In this document: positions 14,856-23,531 of the stretch, piece after piece
Position numbering within the stretch: the stretch's first letter is position 1
Layout of the letters: every line of letters begins with the position of its first letter
Virus record (IMG/VR): IMGVR_UViG_3300033143_001396
Span: 1-44,420 of that record
Length of the DNA stretch: 44,420 nucleotides
Direction: 5' to 3' (one strand)
From: a virus
Notes under the pieces: model-generated
The model's input: the letters and a program-made list of their open reading frames with translations, nothing else
Database searches by the model: none
Told to the model about the DNA's origin: nothing
Translations under genes and position numbers: made by a program

Positions 14856-15209
14856 CTATTTTTGGTTCCAATATTTGGGTTTCTTTAAACAATTTTGAAC
14901 AACTTCCCATCCGCCCAATTCGTGCGTCAAGGTACATTGTGAACAATCTTTTCTTTTTACTCCTATCGGAGATTCAATAACTTCATAGTTTCCTGGACAT
15001 TGTAGAAATGCCAGAGGACAGTAACACATCAAACAATTCTGTTCTTGTCCTTCTTTTACATTGTGACAAGGATAGAACTCACACTCCTTATGAGAGAACC
15101 ATTTATACTTCTCAGTTTCAACGGTGTCTTTGGGTTCTACTCTTATCTTCATATATGGTACATTATATAGGTTGATGGGCGGGAATGTAAGGTCCGGCCA
15201 ATTAACCAT
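14856..15209 (-). CDS. Cys-rich small-domain protein (cobalamin-gene-associated family)
   Basis: Twelve cysteines dominate: CEFYPCH near residue 43, CLMCYCPLAFLQC near 59 and DCSQCTLTH near 88. This matches the Cysteine-rich small domain family (PF04071 type), often encoded with cobalamin genes in prokaryotes. Its position just upstream of a B12-dependent reductase fits a cofactor or metal link. Function of the family is not established. An internal start at MKIRVEPKD is possible. Confidence 0.75.
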   Translation of the reverse strand: MVNWPDLTFPPINLYNVPYMKIRVEPKDTVETEKYKWFSHKECEFYPCHNVKEGQEQNCLMCYCPLAFLQCPGNYEVIESPIGVKRKDCSQCTLTHELGGWEVVQNCLKKPKYWNQK

Positions 15210-15402
15210 TGTTACTAGGGTTGTTTCTTTCTATCAGACCTACTTCATAAATGTCTAGTCGAGCTCTTGCTTCGGTTCTAGTTTCACAGGTCATTAAGTA
15301 TTCTCCAACTTCGTCATAACAATCATAACAGTTATTTTCTTCGTCATAATGAATATGAGCATCTTGCCAGAACTCATAATCGCGTTCTCTATTTATACCC
15401 AA
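15202..15402 (-). CDS. hypothetical protein (66 aa)
   Basis: Acidic small protein between the primase and the Cys-rich gene, overlapping the latter by 8 bases. No motif recognised. Confidence 0.65.
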   Translation of the reverse strand: MGINRERDYEFWQDAHIHYDEENNCYDCYDEVGEYLMTCETRTEARARLDIYEVGLIERNNPSNNG

Positions 15403-16467
15403 CTAAACCTTTCTCCACTGATTAAATTTAGATAATCCCATTAAACCACTGAAAGCATTAGAGATTAAATATTCTGTTATTTTTTCTGGCGACCAATGAT
15501 GATTCAATACAATATCATTGATATCTTCTCCAGTCTTAAATTTCTTGTTCCATAGTACTACTTTATGGCCGGATTGTAAAGACTTTTTCACTTTATCTAC
15601 GATTGCCGTGTTTCTGGCGTCATTATCATACACCATGATGGCATCAGGGAACAAATCCATATACGACTCCAGATTGGAACCAGTGGCAGCGATGGCATTG
15701 TTCACGAATAGAGAGTTGAGTGGTCCTTCGAGAAGGAGGATTGGTTTGGATTCGTCCACGGTGTCTAATCCGTAGATTTTAGGCATCTCATCATCAATTT
15801 TGATAGTGATATACTTTGCTTTTGATTTAGGATTGAATGAACGACCTTGCATTGCGAACATCTTACCTTCCTTATCAAAGAACGGTATGACCAGTCTTGG
15901 TGTGTCGTACTTTGTTGATTCAAAGGAACCACGTTTACAGAAGTTTGCGTAATCTTTGAACTTGTTTGTGTAGTATAGTCTATCGAGATATGGTTCAAGG
16001 CCTCTTTCACGACAATATATTTTTGCTGGGTGATTATCATCAAGTCCAGATACTTTACGAACAAAGTTGTCTACCAGTAGATGATTGTATGTCTTATCAG
16101 ATGTGAAGTCTAGGGCATGAGACACAAATGTTGGTTTCTGGTTCGCGAATACAGAATCATCGTCTTCTTTTATTGTTACTCTTTTCTTTGGAGCTCCGAA
16201 TGACTCCTTGACGTATTCATTATATAGTGTATGGTCAATCTTCTTTAGGAAGGCACCAAACGGTAGAGATTCATTACATCTATAACAACCAGAGAACACC
16301 TGTCCTTTATATATTTGGAAGTTGCCTCTAGTTACGTCAAGTTTATCCTTAGAGTCCCCACATATAGGGCATCGAAATGCCCATACGTCTTTCTTGACCT
16401 TATGGAACTTCTCCAGTTTATGCGAAATCTTGTGTATATACTGGGTGTCTAGGAAAATGTCGCTCAT
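15403..16467 (-). CDS. DNA primase, T4 gp61 type
   Basis: Makes RNA primers on the lagging strand with the gp41-type helicase. An N-terminal zinc finger (CPIC at 33-36, CYRC at 61-64) is followed by a Toprim domain with ILLLEGPLNSLF and VYDNDARN carrying the acidic residues, and GEDINDIV near the end. Length 354 aa is close to T4 gp61. Its start lies near the point where coding switches strand. The helicase is 11 kb away. Confidence 0.88.
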   Translation of the reverse strand: MSDIFLDTQYIHKISHKLEKFHKVKKDVWAFRCPICGDSKDKLDVTRGNFQIYKGQVFSGCYRCNESLPFGAFLKKIDHTLYNEYVKESFGAPKKRVTIKEDDDSVFANQKPTFVSHALDFTSDKTYNHLLVDNFVRKVSGLDDNHPAKIYCRERGLEPYLDRLYYTNKFKDYANFCKRGSFESTKYDTPRLVIPFFDKEGKMFAMQGRSFNPKSKAKYITIKIDDEMPKIYGLDTVDESKPILLLEGPLNSLFVNNAIAATGSNLESYMDLFPDAIMVYDNDARNTAIVDKVKKSLQSGHKVVLWNKKFKTGEDINDIVLNHHWSPEKITEYLISNAFSGLMGLSKFNQWRKV

Positions 16468-16496
16468 AATGTAGTAATAAATAAATTCAAGTAGTA

Positions 16497-16700
16497 TTAG
16501 TTATGTTTGGAGTAATTGCTTAATCGCGCTCCATCTTGAAACCCAGAGGATTTAAAATGAAGATGTTCTATATATTTTGTGTGGCCACATTTGTTACACT
16601 TAACTACATGGTGGGACTCAGTTTTGATAATGTTTCCACACTCACAAATAACAGTGTTAGTTATAACACCCTTATCAACACCAATAGACTTTAATATCAT
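16497..16700 (-). CDS. zinc-ribbon protein (67 aa)
   Basis: Start MILKSIGVDKG has GGAG 6 bases upstream. CECG and CNKCG form a zinc ribbon. Its ATG shares the palindrome CATG with the ATG of the divergent gene on the other strand, so the two reading frames abut at their first codons. Confidence 0.7.
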   Translation of the reverse strand: MILKSIGVDKGVITNTVICECGNIIKTESHHVVKCNKCGHTKYIEHLHFKSSGFQDGARLSNYSKHN

Positions 16701-17097
16701 GTTTAACTCCGATAATTTTGAAAAACCATTAAACAGTAACACATATCTTATATATGCCGCGAAGAACTATCACAATAAGTTTTGTAACGGCCTTGATGAA
16801 TTCACACAGGATATCAAAACTCTATCTTCAATCAAAAGATCGTTGAGAAAGTATTCTAAAACTGGTGACATTAAGTTACAATTGACACTTAATCACATCA
16901 TTACGTTCAGGAACCTCTTTGGTTCAATACAAGCTGGACGTATATTATTCTATTATTGTGACACTTTTACATATCCGGCGCTCAAGACACTGCTTACTTA
17001 TCTTGAATGCTGTCCTGCGGATATTCCAGAGGTAGATATAGCTAACATCAAGTATGATGATCATTTGATAGACATAATTCGGACTTACAATAAATAA
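16699..17097 (+). CDS. conserved T4-superfamily protein (DUF7207-like, 132 aa)
   Basis: The first plus-strand gene. N-terminus MFNSDNFEKPLNSNTYLIYA and the later LNHIITFRNLFG, then LKTLLTYL, match a short protein conserved in T4-like phages and cyanophages whose role is unknown. No clear ribosome site is seen; the start is chosen by family resemblance. Confidence 0.75.
   Translation: MFNSDNFEKPLNSNTYLIYAAKNYHNKFCNGLDEFTQDIKTLSSIKRSLRKYSKTGDIKLQLTLNHIITFRNLFGSIQAGRILFYYCDTFTYPALKTLLTYLECCPADIPEVDIANIKYDDHLIDIIRTYNK
17089..17096 (+). promoter_or_regulatory. late-promoter-like element
   Basis: AATAAATA 40 bases before the 17136 start, overlapping the end of the previous gene. Confidence 0.4.
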
Positions 17098-17135
17098 TAA
17101 CATTATCAAACACTTTAGTCAAGAGAATATCTAAA

Positions 17136-17654
17136 ATGGGTCTACTTCAATCACTCGCAGCATATAAAATCATAAAAGCTCTTGCCACGCCGTTTCCTAA
17201 ATGGCCTGCATACAAGCTTGGTTTGATTGACGACAAAGGACGTACACTCAGAGAACCAAAGACCAAAGAAGAGAAAGATTCTCTATCTCTATTCGACAGG
17301 GTCATCAAAAACGTAAAGAAACTCATCATGAGAGCTCCTATGGGTTCATTTGCTGTTGGTTCACTCATTGTTGCACTAAAGATTCTCAAAGAAGATGCCG
17401 GGCATGATGTTACTGATATTGTACTTGAATACCTAGATGATAATGGTATTGTTTTACAACTGAATGAGGATGATAACTCAAAAGAACCTTTCTGTCAAGG
17501 CAAATACATAGATAATCTATCAGAGAAGATGTTTATTGTCAAGGAAGAGTTATTCCCTTGTGATATCATCATGGGATGCCCAGTTTACGAGGTTACAGAT
17601 GTGGTTGGTAAAGACGTATTATTCGTCACAAGAGATAATGTAAGAATGGTATGA
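17136..17654 (+). CDS. conserved phage protein, possibly virion-associated (172 aa)
   Basis: The start MGLLQSLAAYKIIKALATPF, then WPAYKLGLIDDKGRTLREP and a helix with RAPMGSFAVGSLIVALKILK, resemble a protein conserved across T4-like phages and often encoded near head genes. The role is not known. It follows a late-type element and heads a run with structural-like composition. Confidence 0.7.
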   Translation: MGLLQSLAAYKIIKALATPFPKWPAYKLGLIDDKGRTLREPKTKEEKDSLSLFDRVIKNVKKLIMRAPMGSFAVGSLIVALKILKEDAGHDVTDIVLEYLDDNGIVLQLNEDDNSKEPFCQGKYIDNLSEKMFIVKEELFPCDIIMGCPVYEVTDVVGKDVLFVTRDNVRMV

Positions 17655-17674
17655 CAAGATCCGTACCATAATTT

Positions 17675-17682
17675 GATAAATA
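17675..17682 (+). promoter_or_regulatory. T4-like late promoter element
   Basis: GATAAATA 27 bases before the 17709 start. Confidence 0.55.
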
Positions 17683-17708
17683 ATAATAAGATTTAATAGG
17701 AATAGTAA

Positions 17709-18299
17709 ATGAAGTCGTTTAAAGATTTTGGCAATCACCAAGAATTCTCTCTGGAGTTGAATAACATTATTGAATTAATGGAATTTGAGAAGATGGGAGT
17801 AGATACCCTAACAGAGGAAACACTGGACGAATTTAAGATGCCTGATATAACCGGCGCATTGAAGACCGCTGGGTTCCATGTAAAGAAGGGACGAGGCCTA
17901 ATGCAAATCATTGCTGCTTCTGGTACCCATATGGCGAAGATTCTATACCATGCTGTGAAGGCAGCGAAAGGTGATGAAGCTTCCGTCGCAGAATTAAAGA
18001 AATTACTAGCAAAGAAAATAACCAAAGAGGACATCATTGATGTTCTTTTAAAGATTGACCAATTAACATTACACGCATTGACTGGTCCTATTCATGCGAT
18101 TGAGGCGATTACAGGTTGGCATATTGCAGCTGCGATTAAGAATGTAAGAAAGGTCAGTGATGATATCAAGCAGAAGGTTGTTAATGTCATTGATACCTTA
18201 AAGACACTCGCAAAGAAGGTTGATAAGGCCATCGCGGCAAAGGTGACCTCTTTGACAACCGATATTTCAAACACATTCAAAGATTATACGGTAGCATAA
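17709..18299 (+). CDS. Ala/Lys-rich helical protein, possible internal head protein (196 aa)
   Basis: Starts MKSFKDFG and continues mostly as lysine- and alanine-rich helices with repeated motifs such as KKVDKAIAAKV. This composition is like T4 internal head or core proteins, but the N-terminus lacks the (L/I)xE cut site of the other candidates here. No domain recognised. Confidence 0.65.
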   Translation: MKSFKDFGNHQEFSLELNNIIELMEFEKMGVDTLTEETLDEFKMPDITGALKTAGFHVKKGRGLMQIIAASGTHMAKILYHAVKAAKGDEASVAELKKLLAKKITKEDIIDVLLKIDQLTLHALTGPIHAIEAITGWHIAAAIKNVRKVSDDIKQKVVNVIDTLKTLAKKVDKAIAAKVTSLTTDISNTFKDYTVA

Positions 18300-18790
18300 T
18301 GAGATCATTTAAGAAATGGGTAGATGATAATGTCATCGGCAATATTGTTTATTATATCGACAAGGGCGATAATGTAGATAAGATTGTTAAAAATATTAAT
18401 AGTCATACTGGTACCATTATGAAGAAGATGTTGAAAAAGTCTTTCTCAAGGATGAAACCAGAAGAGGTTTCAAAAACAACATATGATAAACTAAAACGTA
18501 TCGTATCATTGGTAGAAGAAGCATCAACAACCGTCGCAGGAGTCTCAGGAGGACCCGGTGGTTCGTTTGAACCTCACGGCATGGCATTCGGTAAGCCTTA
18601 CTTTGATGTATGTCAGGACACCTTCTCAGCATGTTACAAAGGTGGCAAAGAACATCGTAAACATTGGTTAAAGAAACTAGGCAATACGGAATCATCACAT
18701 CTGATTCGTAGATGGACGGCAAAGAATCCCGGCAAACAGTTTCTATTGAAGTTGAAAGACCAGAATCAATGGGTTAACGGTAGAGCATAA
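18299..18790 (+). CDS. basic protein of unknown function (163 aa)
   Basis: The start overlaps the previous stop. Basic protein with MRSFKKWVDD at the N-terminus, a central Gly-rich GVSGGPGGSFEP and a basic C-terminal half with HRKHWLKKLG. Operon position suggests a virion component; no family recognised. Confidence 0.7.
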   Translation: MRSFKKWVDDNVIGNIVYYIDKGDNVDKIVKNINSHTGTIMKKMLKKSFSRMKPEEVSKTTYDKLKRIVSLVEEASTTVAGVSGGPGGSFEPHGMAFGKPYFDVCQDTFSACYKGGKEHRKHWLKKLGNTESSHLIRRWTAKNPGKQFLLKLKDQNQWVNGRA

Positions 18791-19113
18791 TGATACTAAA
18801 ACCTAAAACGACCATTTTACTATCAGAGATAGGCATTAGCGCTCTGATGATTGCAAGTTGTTACATATTCCTTGTGGATTACATTAGTCTCAGAGAAGAC
18901 AACGAAATAGCCATGGAATATATTGAAAATTTCAGAACTGACCACGGTTCAATGAAAATAGAACTTCAAAATAAAATTAAGATAGTTGAACACAGCTCAA
19001 CGAAATTAAAAAATAGTAAATTACTATACGATGGAAGAATAAGTCGAATCAAGGAACTAGAAGAAAGAATAAAATCACTTGAGAAGACGGCACTTTCTAA
19101 TGACGGAACTTAA
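18790..19113 (+). CDS. membrane-anchored coiled-coil protein (107 aa)
   Basis: One transmembrane segment at about residues 12-30, then a coiled-coil tail (KELEERIKSLEK). The layout is that of an inner-membrane spanin, but no outer-membrane lipoprotein partner is visible beside it. It overlaps the next membrane coiled-coil gene by 14 bases. Confidence 0.65.
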   Translation: MILKPKTTILLSEIGISALMIASCYIFLVDYISLREDNEIAMEYIENFRTDHGSMKIELQNKIKIVEHSSTKLKNSKLLYDGRISRIKELEERIKSLEKTALSNDGT

Positions 19114-19678
19114 TAAAAACGATAAAGCGAACGACAACAATCAACAAAATATTTTCAATGACTTGCAAAAGCAAATTAAAGTATTAGAAGATGAACTCGT
19201 TGCGGTCTCAAAAGGAGATAGCGTATCAACCAAAGATGTTGTGAAAATAAATCGTCTTGTTAAATCTATATGGTCTCTGGCCAGTATCTTTCTCGCCTTG
19301 GTGTCCTCAACATCCTATATATACATAGAATCAAAAAGAGCACTAGATGCGATTGAAGAAAATAACACAGCAATCGTTGAAATAAGAAAAGAAGACAAAA
19401 AGGTATTAGAACTTGTCAAAAAAGCTTTAGAAAAGAACGACGAAGAATTATCAAAAATAATCAATATCAAAGTTGATGATAGATTATCAGATTTGGTAAA
19501 GATAACAAAAGAGGCCGCCGACGATGCGAAGGATTCCAGAGAGTTGGTTGAGGAATCTGCTCAGGCAATGGCAGGAATGAATGACTCTGTGAGAGCTAAC
19601 TATAAAGAACTTCTTAGATATAAGAAAGAGGTTACTGTTAGACTACAAAGAATCGAAAAGAAGTTAAAAGCTAAATAA
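19100..19678 (+). CDS. membrane-anchored coiled-coil protein (192 aa)
   Basis: Start MTELNKNDKANDNNQQ, then a first helix, one transmembrane segment near residues 60-78 and a long coiled coil ending RLQRIEKKLKAK. It pairs with the preceding membrane coiled-coil gene. Role unknown; envelope or lysis function possible. Confidence 0.65.
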   Translation: MTELNKNDKANDNNQQNIFNDLQKQIKVLEDELVAVSKGDSVSTKDVVKINRLVKSIWSLASIFLALVSSTSYIYIESKRALDAIEENNTAIVEIRKEDKKVLELVKKALEKNDEELSKIINIKVDDRLSDLVKITKEAADDAKDSRELVEESAQAMAGMNDSVRANYKELLRYKKEVTVRLQRIEKKLKAK

Positions 19679-19681
19679 ATA
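19674..19681 (+). promoter_or_regulatory. late-promoter-like element
   Basis: AATAAATA 33 bases before the secreted-protein gene at 19715. Confidence 0.4.
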
Positions 19682-19714
19682 CACAAAATAAGAATCGACA
19701 AATGAGAATCGAGA

Positions 19715-20170
19715 ATGAATTTATTAAAAGCAATAACTTTATGTTTTGTGATAAGTTTAGCTGGCAAACCATCAATAACACAGGCCGAGTTTTCCATACA
19801 ACAGAACGAACTGGTAGGACCAGTACCTACTAAAGATACAAATTCATTCATCACTCAATATGAACTATATAACATATTCAGTTTTAATGAGACAGAAAGT
19901 TGGAACGGAGGTCGTATTGTGGTTGTAATGTTCGACATACACTCTAGGGAACACAAGAATTTTGTAAAAGATACCATTCTGTATCCTTGGAAGTCCTATA
20001 TGAAGTACGCTGAACGTAGATACAAGTCAGCTGATACTATTATTGTTAAGAACTATAGCGAGATGATAGAAGCAATCACATACAACTTGGGTGCTATTGG
20101 TTACTTGCCAAAAGGTAGTGTGTTGTACAATAGCAAACATAACGGAATTGTAGAGGTGAAGATTAGATAA
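19715..20170 (+). CDS. secreted protein resembling a PstS-type binding domain (151 aa)
   Basis: A signal peptide (LLKAITLCFVISLAG...TQA) precedes about 125 residues. These follow the small COG0226 PstS-like layout: ELYNIFSFNETESWNGGRIV, a middle ILYPWKSYMKYAERRYK and GAIGYLPKGSVL. Known members bind phosphate in the periplasm. The match is to layout rather than strong motifs, so binding is inference. Confidence 0.6.
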   Translation: MNLLKAITLCFVISLAGKPSITQAEFSIQQNELVGPVPTKDTNSFITQYELYNIFSFNETESWNGGRIVVVMFDIHSREHKNFVKDTILYPWKSYMKYAERRYKSADTIIVKNYSEMIEAITYNLGAIGYLPKGSVLYNSKHNGIVEVKIR

Positions 20171-20871
20171 TGCCCGATTCATACATATATAAAATGGCGG
20201 ATAAACACAACGTAACTGTGGACAGAACAGAAGAGTTGTGGTTCAAAGCAAGAAAACTTGCTGCAGAGGCAGGTCACAAAGACGAATATGATTACATTAC
20301 AGGAATATTTAAGAAAATGATAGGCGAAGAGATGAACGAAGATTACTGGTCAGACTTTCCAGAAAAGATTGACGATAAGAAAGTACAACTATTCTTGGGT
20401 CGTATGCAACCTATCCATAAGGGACACGATGCAATCATTAAGATGATGAAGAATCCAGTCGTTGTTCTTGTAAAAGGAAAGGAGTCTTCAAAGGACAAGT
20501 CAAGGAATCCACTGGACGCGAAGTATCAGACCAAGTTGATACACAAACTCAACCCTAGAGCGATGGTCATTGTGGCGAAAACTGGTTACATTCCAGACAC
20601 TATCTCATTACTACGTGACCAAGGACTTGATGTTGATTTAGTATTAGCAGGCAACGACCGCATTGGTTCATATAAGAAACAGATTGATTCAGCGAATAAG
20701 AAACTTGATGACTGGCAACAAATGGAAGTTAAGTATAAGGAAACGCCTAGAATTACATCAGCTACAGATGTTCGTAACGCTATTAAGAGTGATGACAGAG
20801 AGACATTTGAAAAGCTTGTCCCTAAGAAACTTCATTCTGAATGGGACAAACTACGCAAACTGGTTAAGTAA
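20170..20871 (+). CDS. cytidylyltransferase-like nucleotidyltransferase (NMNAT-type HxGH) with N-terminal helical domain
   Basis: FLGRMQPIHKGHDAII (residues 75-90) has the HxGH signature of the cytidylyltransferase superfamily. The late RITSATDVRNAI matches the ISxTxVR phosphate-binding motif, as in NMN adenylyltransferases. The first 65 residues form a helical segment (YKMADKHNV...DYITGIFKKM) seen at the start of several phage virion-linked proteins. Substrate could be NMN or another nucleotide. Last gene of the plus block, convergent with the next. Confidence 0.75.
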   Translation: MPDSYIYKMADKHNVTVDRTEELWFKARKLAAEAGHKDEYDYITGIFKKMIGEEMNEDYWSDFPEKIDDKKVQLFLGRMQPIHKGHDAIIKMMKNPVVVLVKGKESSKDKSRNPLDAKYQTKLIHKLNPRAMVIVAKTGYIPDTISLLRDQGLDVDLVLAGNDRIGSYKKQIDSANKKLDDWQQMEVKYKETPRITSATDVRNAIKSDDRETFEKLVPKKLHSEWDKLRKLVK

Positions 20872-21924
20872 TTAGAACTTAATATTGTTATCGAAAGAAA
20901 CTAAAGGTTCTACTTGTAGAAAGTCCATAAGGTTCTTGTAACTTTTCTTTACCCAAGATATAATCTTCATTATAATGGACTTAATGAATGATTTTGCCTT
21001 GTTGAATATATCTGCGATTACGCCTTCTGTTAATGCATACTCTGGAATATCATCGATATCTTCTTGGAGTTTATCCACAATAAGACCTACAACAGACCAG
21101 TAACGGTAGTTCCCTGTCTTCTGTTTCTTTCCATCAATAACTTTCTTCTCTGAACCAGACTTGAAGCGTACAGACACCTTCATCTTCTTTGCGATAGATG
21201 AAACGTATGCCTTATCATTAACAGGTACGTGATGAATCTTTGAACCATCCCATGTTACAACAAGGAAACTTGAACAAGCACCATCGTTGCCACCAAACTT
21301 AACATCTCCTGACATTGCTTCATACGCAAATGCATCTCTGAACGATTGGTTGGTTGAGAAAACCTTGGTCAACTCTCTCATCAGGTCTTTATGTACAGCA
21401 TCGGCCTGTTTAACAAGTTCGTCTTTGCCGCTTTTTATTGCTGCGCGTAGATTCCCTTTTGTTACTCCTGCTGGAGACAACTGGTCAAATCCTTTTCTCA
21501 AGGTATCAGAAACTTTCTTATCGACACCCTTTAATTGATTCGCAGCGGCGTAGAATGTTGCGCGGGCCTCATTACGACCACCTGACATTAATTGTGCTGC
21601 TTGTCCCGTCTTGAGAGATATCTTATCCGAGCCGATGACGATATCAGTCTTAGGAGTCTTTGTGCCGCCTGGAACCTTACCTTCTGGCCAGTATGTTGAC
21701 CACTCTTTAGTAACAGGCATAGTGGAGGCGCCAAGAGAAGAGGCTTTGCCTGACTCGCCTTTACTCTTCAACTCAGCAACAATCTTTTCAACGTTCTCTT
21801 GTGTGATACGTTTATCTGTTATATCACTAGGAATCTCTTGACCATTCCATACCGCGATAATGGCATTCTCCATCTGTATACCAGGAGATGCTGCTTCGTT
21901 AATATATTCTTTGAAACCTTTCAT
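20872..21924 (-). CDS. capsid-targeted protein with PD-(D/E)xK-nuclease-like core (350 aa)
   Basis: Begins MKGFKEYINEAASPG, a T4-like capsid-targeting peptide with a cut site after INE. Residues 95-120 read KTDIVIGSDKISLKTGQAAQ, which looks like the Asp...(S)xLK core of restriction-endonuclease folds. A second possible cut site LTE-G lies near residue 301, before a basic amphipathic tail. Nuclease activity is inference from one motif. It is convergent with the plus-strand nucleotidyltransferase and touches the next gene. Confidence 0.6.
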   Translation of the reverse strand: MKGFKEYINEAASPGIQMENAIIAVWNGQEIPSDITDKRITQENVEKIVAELKSKGESGKASSLGASTMPVTKEWSTYWPEGKVPGGTKTPKTDIVIGSDKISLKTGQAAQLMSGGRNEARATFYAAANQLKGVDKKVSDTLRKGFDQLSPAGVTKGNLRAAIKSGKDELVKQADAVHKDLMRELTKVFSTNQSFRDAFAYEAMSGDVKFGGNDGACSSFLVVTWDGSKIHHVPVNDKAYVSSIAKKMKVSVRFKSGSEKKVIDGKKQKTGNYRYWSVVGLIVDKLQEDIDDIPEYALTEGVIADIFNKAKSFIKSIIMKIISWVKKSYKNLMDFLQVEPLVSFDNNIKF

Positions 21925-22208
21925 TATTTACCAACTTTTTTAATGTTCTTATCAATGAATTTTTTAACATCTTGGCGTTTAACTTTGTCTTTGAAAGCAG
22001 GTTCAAAATCATGTTCACCAGTTTTCATATCCAAATATACTGTCCAAATATTGTAATGATTTCCGTTCTCGGCCTTGGCACCTACCAAGTATATATCTCC
22101 CTTCACTTGTCGAACATACTCAACAACATCTGTATCAAATACATTTGACTCAAACCATTTTACATCTTTCTTTATGGATTCGTTCAAGAGTTGTTTTACT
22201 GTTTTCAT
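21924..22208 (-). CDS. small capsid-targeted protein (94 aa)
   Basis: N-terminus MKTVKQLLNESIKKD fits the capsid-targeting peptide with cleavage after LNE. The rest (KGDIYLVGAKAENGNHYNIW) looks like a small beta-rich domain. No family recognised. It overlaps both neighbours by one base. Confidence 0.65.
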   Translation of the reverse strand: MKTVKQLLNESIKKDVKWFESNVFDTDVVEYVRQVKGDIYLVGAKAENGNHYNIWTVYLDMKTGEHDFEPAFKDKVKRQDVKKFIDKNIKKVGK

Positions 22209-23449
22209 TATAGTCTCCAGACCAGATTTGTTATTTGGTTAACAGGCGCGAATACACCAGTGAATTTGAGTAGTTCGCCTTTGTAGAAGAATGTAATGCC
22301 TTCTGTAGGCATAAGATTCTTTATTCCACCAAGAGCATCTAATTTCTTTAGTTGTGCATCAAGCGTCTTTTTCAGACCTTCGTTATCCGAGGCCTTAATC
22401 TTGTTAACCGAATTCCACATATTGTCAGCAATCTTCTGCATAGACTTATCAGGATTAACGGTCATCATTGAAGAGATGGTCTTCATCAACTCTGTACCAA
22501 CACCAAGAAATACATTCTCGATAGGGTGCATCATCTCTTTCCATACCTTCTGCATAGACTTGTCAATCTTTTGAATCCAAGACTTCAACTCTGGTACCAG
22601 TTTATAGATACTAGTGATGGTCACAGACTTGTCGCCATGCGCCCATCTGTTAACCAATGAGGTATGTACATCATCAGGCAACGATGTCTTCTTGATCACG
22701 TTGTTGATTATGTAGTTTCGTTTATATGTAGAAAGTTTATCTGAATTCTTTACACCTTGAGACTTCATAATCTTATTGAGTTTGACAAGGTACTTGTCTG
22801 TACGTTTCTTGTGGTCTTTCATTGCACCAACTTTGACCTTAGATAGACCTTTCATTTCGAAACGCTTTCCTTTGTCCAGACCTTTACCACGTAGAATCTT
22901 CTCAAGATATCTGCCGTCTGATTGGTTCAACTTAGAAATAGGGTTGCCGTCTTCGTCCAGTTCGATAGTGCCGTGGAAACGAATCTCTGATACACCGTAG
23001 TGTACGATGTTCTCATTCTCTGGTACCATAACCTCAATAGAAATCCACTTGTGACCTTCATTGAAGAAATATTCTTTGTCGGCCGGACTAAGTTGTGACA
23101 TTGCATGTGATAGTTCATTCATCACATCAGAGTATGCTGTAAGTAATGCACCACGACCGGAGAACTTGGCAACAATTCCTGCTTTATCCAGTGCGTTCTC
23201 ACCAAAGTTCTTTTGATGACCCTTATTACGAGAGGCGATTAACTTATTGTTTTTCCAAGAGAACATCAGGTTTTGGCCATCGGTTTTCTCTGTGACTTGT
23301 TCAAGTCTACCTTGAAATGCTCTTACAATGATGCCTTTGATTTCGTTGAATGTGAAATCAATATCATATGGATGCGAAAGGTGACCGAAACCACCGCCTT
23401 CTGATAAGGTATGGGTTTCATTGTATTCTTTGAATCTAAGCACACACAA
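22208..23449 (-). CDS. ligase/nucleotidyltransferase-like protein (413 aa)
   Basis: Motif I of the covalent nucleotidyltransferase superfamily, EKTDGQNLMFSW (Lys55), is followed by ASRNKG, then ISIEVMVPENENIVHYG (motif III-like), EGITFFYKGELL (motif IV-like) and KFTG (motif V-like). This layout is that of an RNA or DNA ligase; it may belong to the phage DUF6267 family. The N-terminus RFKEYNETHTLSEGG has a possible head-protease site after LSE. It sits in the group of capsid-targeted genes behind a late element. Confidence 0.65.
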   Translation of the reverse strand: MCVLRFKEYNETHTLSEGGGFGHLSHPYDIDFTFNEIKGIIVRAFQGRLEQVTEKTDGQNLMFSWKNNKLIASRNKGHQKNFGENALDKAGIVAKFSGRGALLTAYSDVMNELSHAMSQLSPADKEYFFNEGHKWISIEVMVPENENIVHYGVSEIRFHGTIELDEDGNPISKLNQSDGRYLEKILRGKGLDKGKRFEMKGLSKVKVGAMKDHKKRTDKYLVKLNKIMKSQGVKNSDKLSTYKRNYIINNVIKKTSLPDDVHTSLVNRWAHGDKSVTITSIYKLVPELKSWIQKIDKSMQKVWKEMMHPIENVFLGVGTELMKTISSMMTVNPDKSMQKIADNMWNSVNKIKASDNEGLKKTLDAQLKKLDALGGIKNLMPTEGITFFYKGELLKFTGVFAPVNQITNLVWRL

Positions 23450-23511
23450 CTCCTATAAATGAATAAAGGCATCGGGGTGGTGGCAACCCCTGAGTACCTT
23501 CCTAATATAGT

Positions 23512-23519
23512 TATTTATG
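23512..23519 (-). promoter_or_regulatory. T4-like late promoter element
   Basis: CATAAATA on the minus strand, 63 bases before the ligase-like gene. Confidence 0.55.
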
Positions 23520-23531
23520 TTATCTTACCGT

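Noticed and set aside
12809-14980. Several plus-strand frames opposite nrdJa
   Set aside because: They are mirror frames of a well-conserved coding sequence, with no initiation signals.
17080-17125. Minus-strand TTGACT...TATTAT promoter
   Set aside because: It would fire antisense into plus-strand genes, and the GG that follows the -10 in the other promoters is absent.
23455-23500. GGGGT/ACCCC hairpin as a terminator
   Set aside because: It lies between a late-type promoter element and the gene it would serve and has no U-run.
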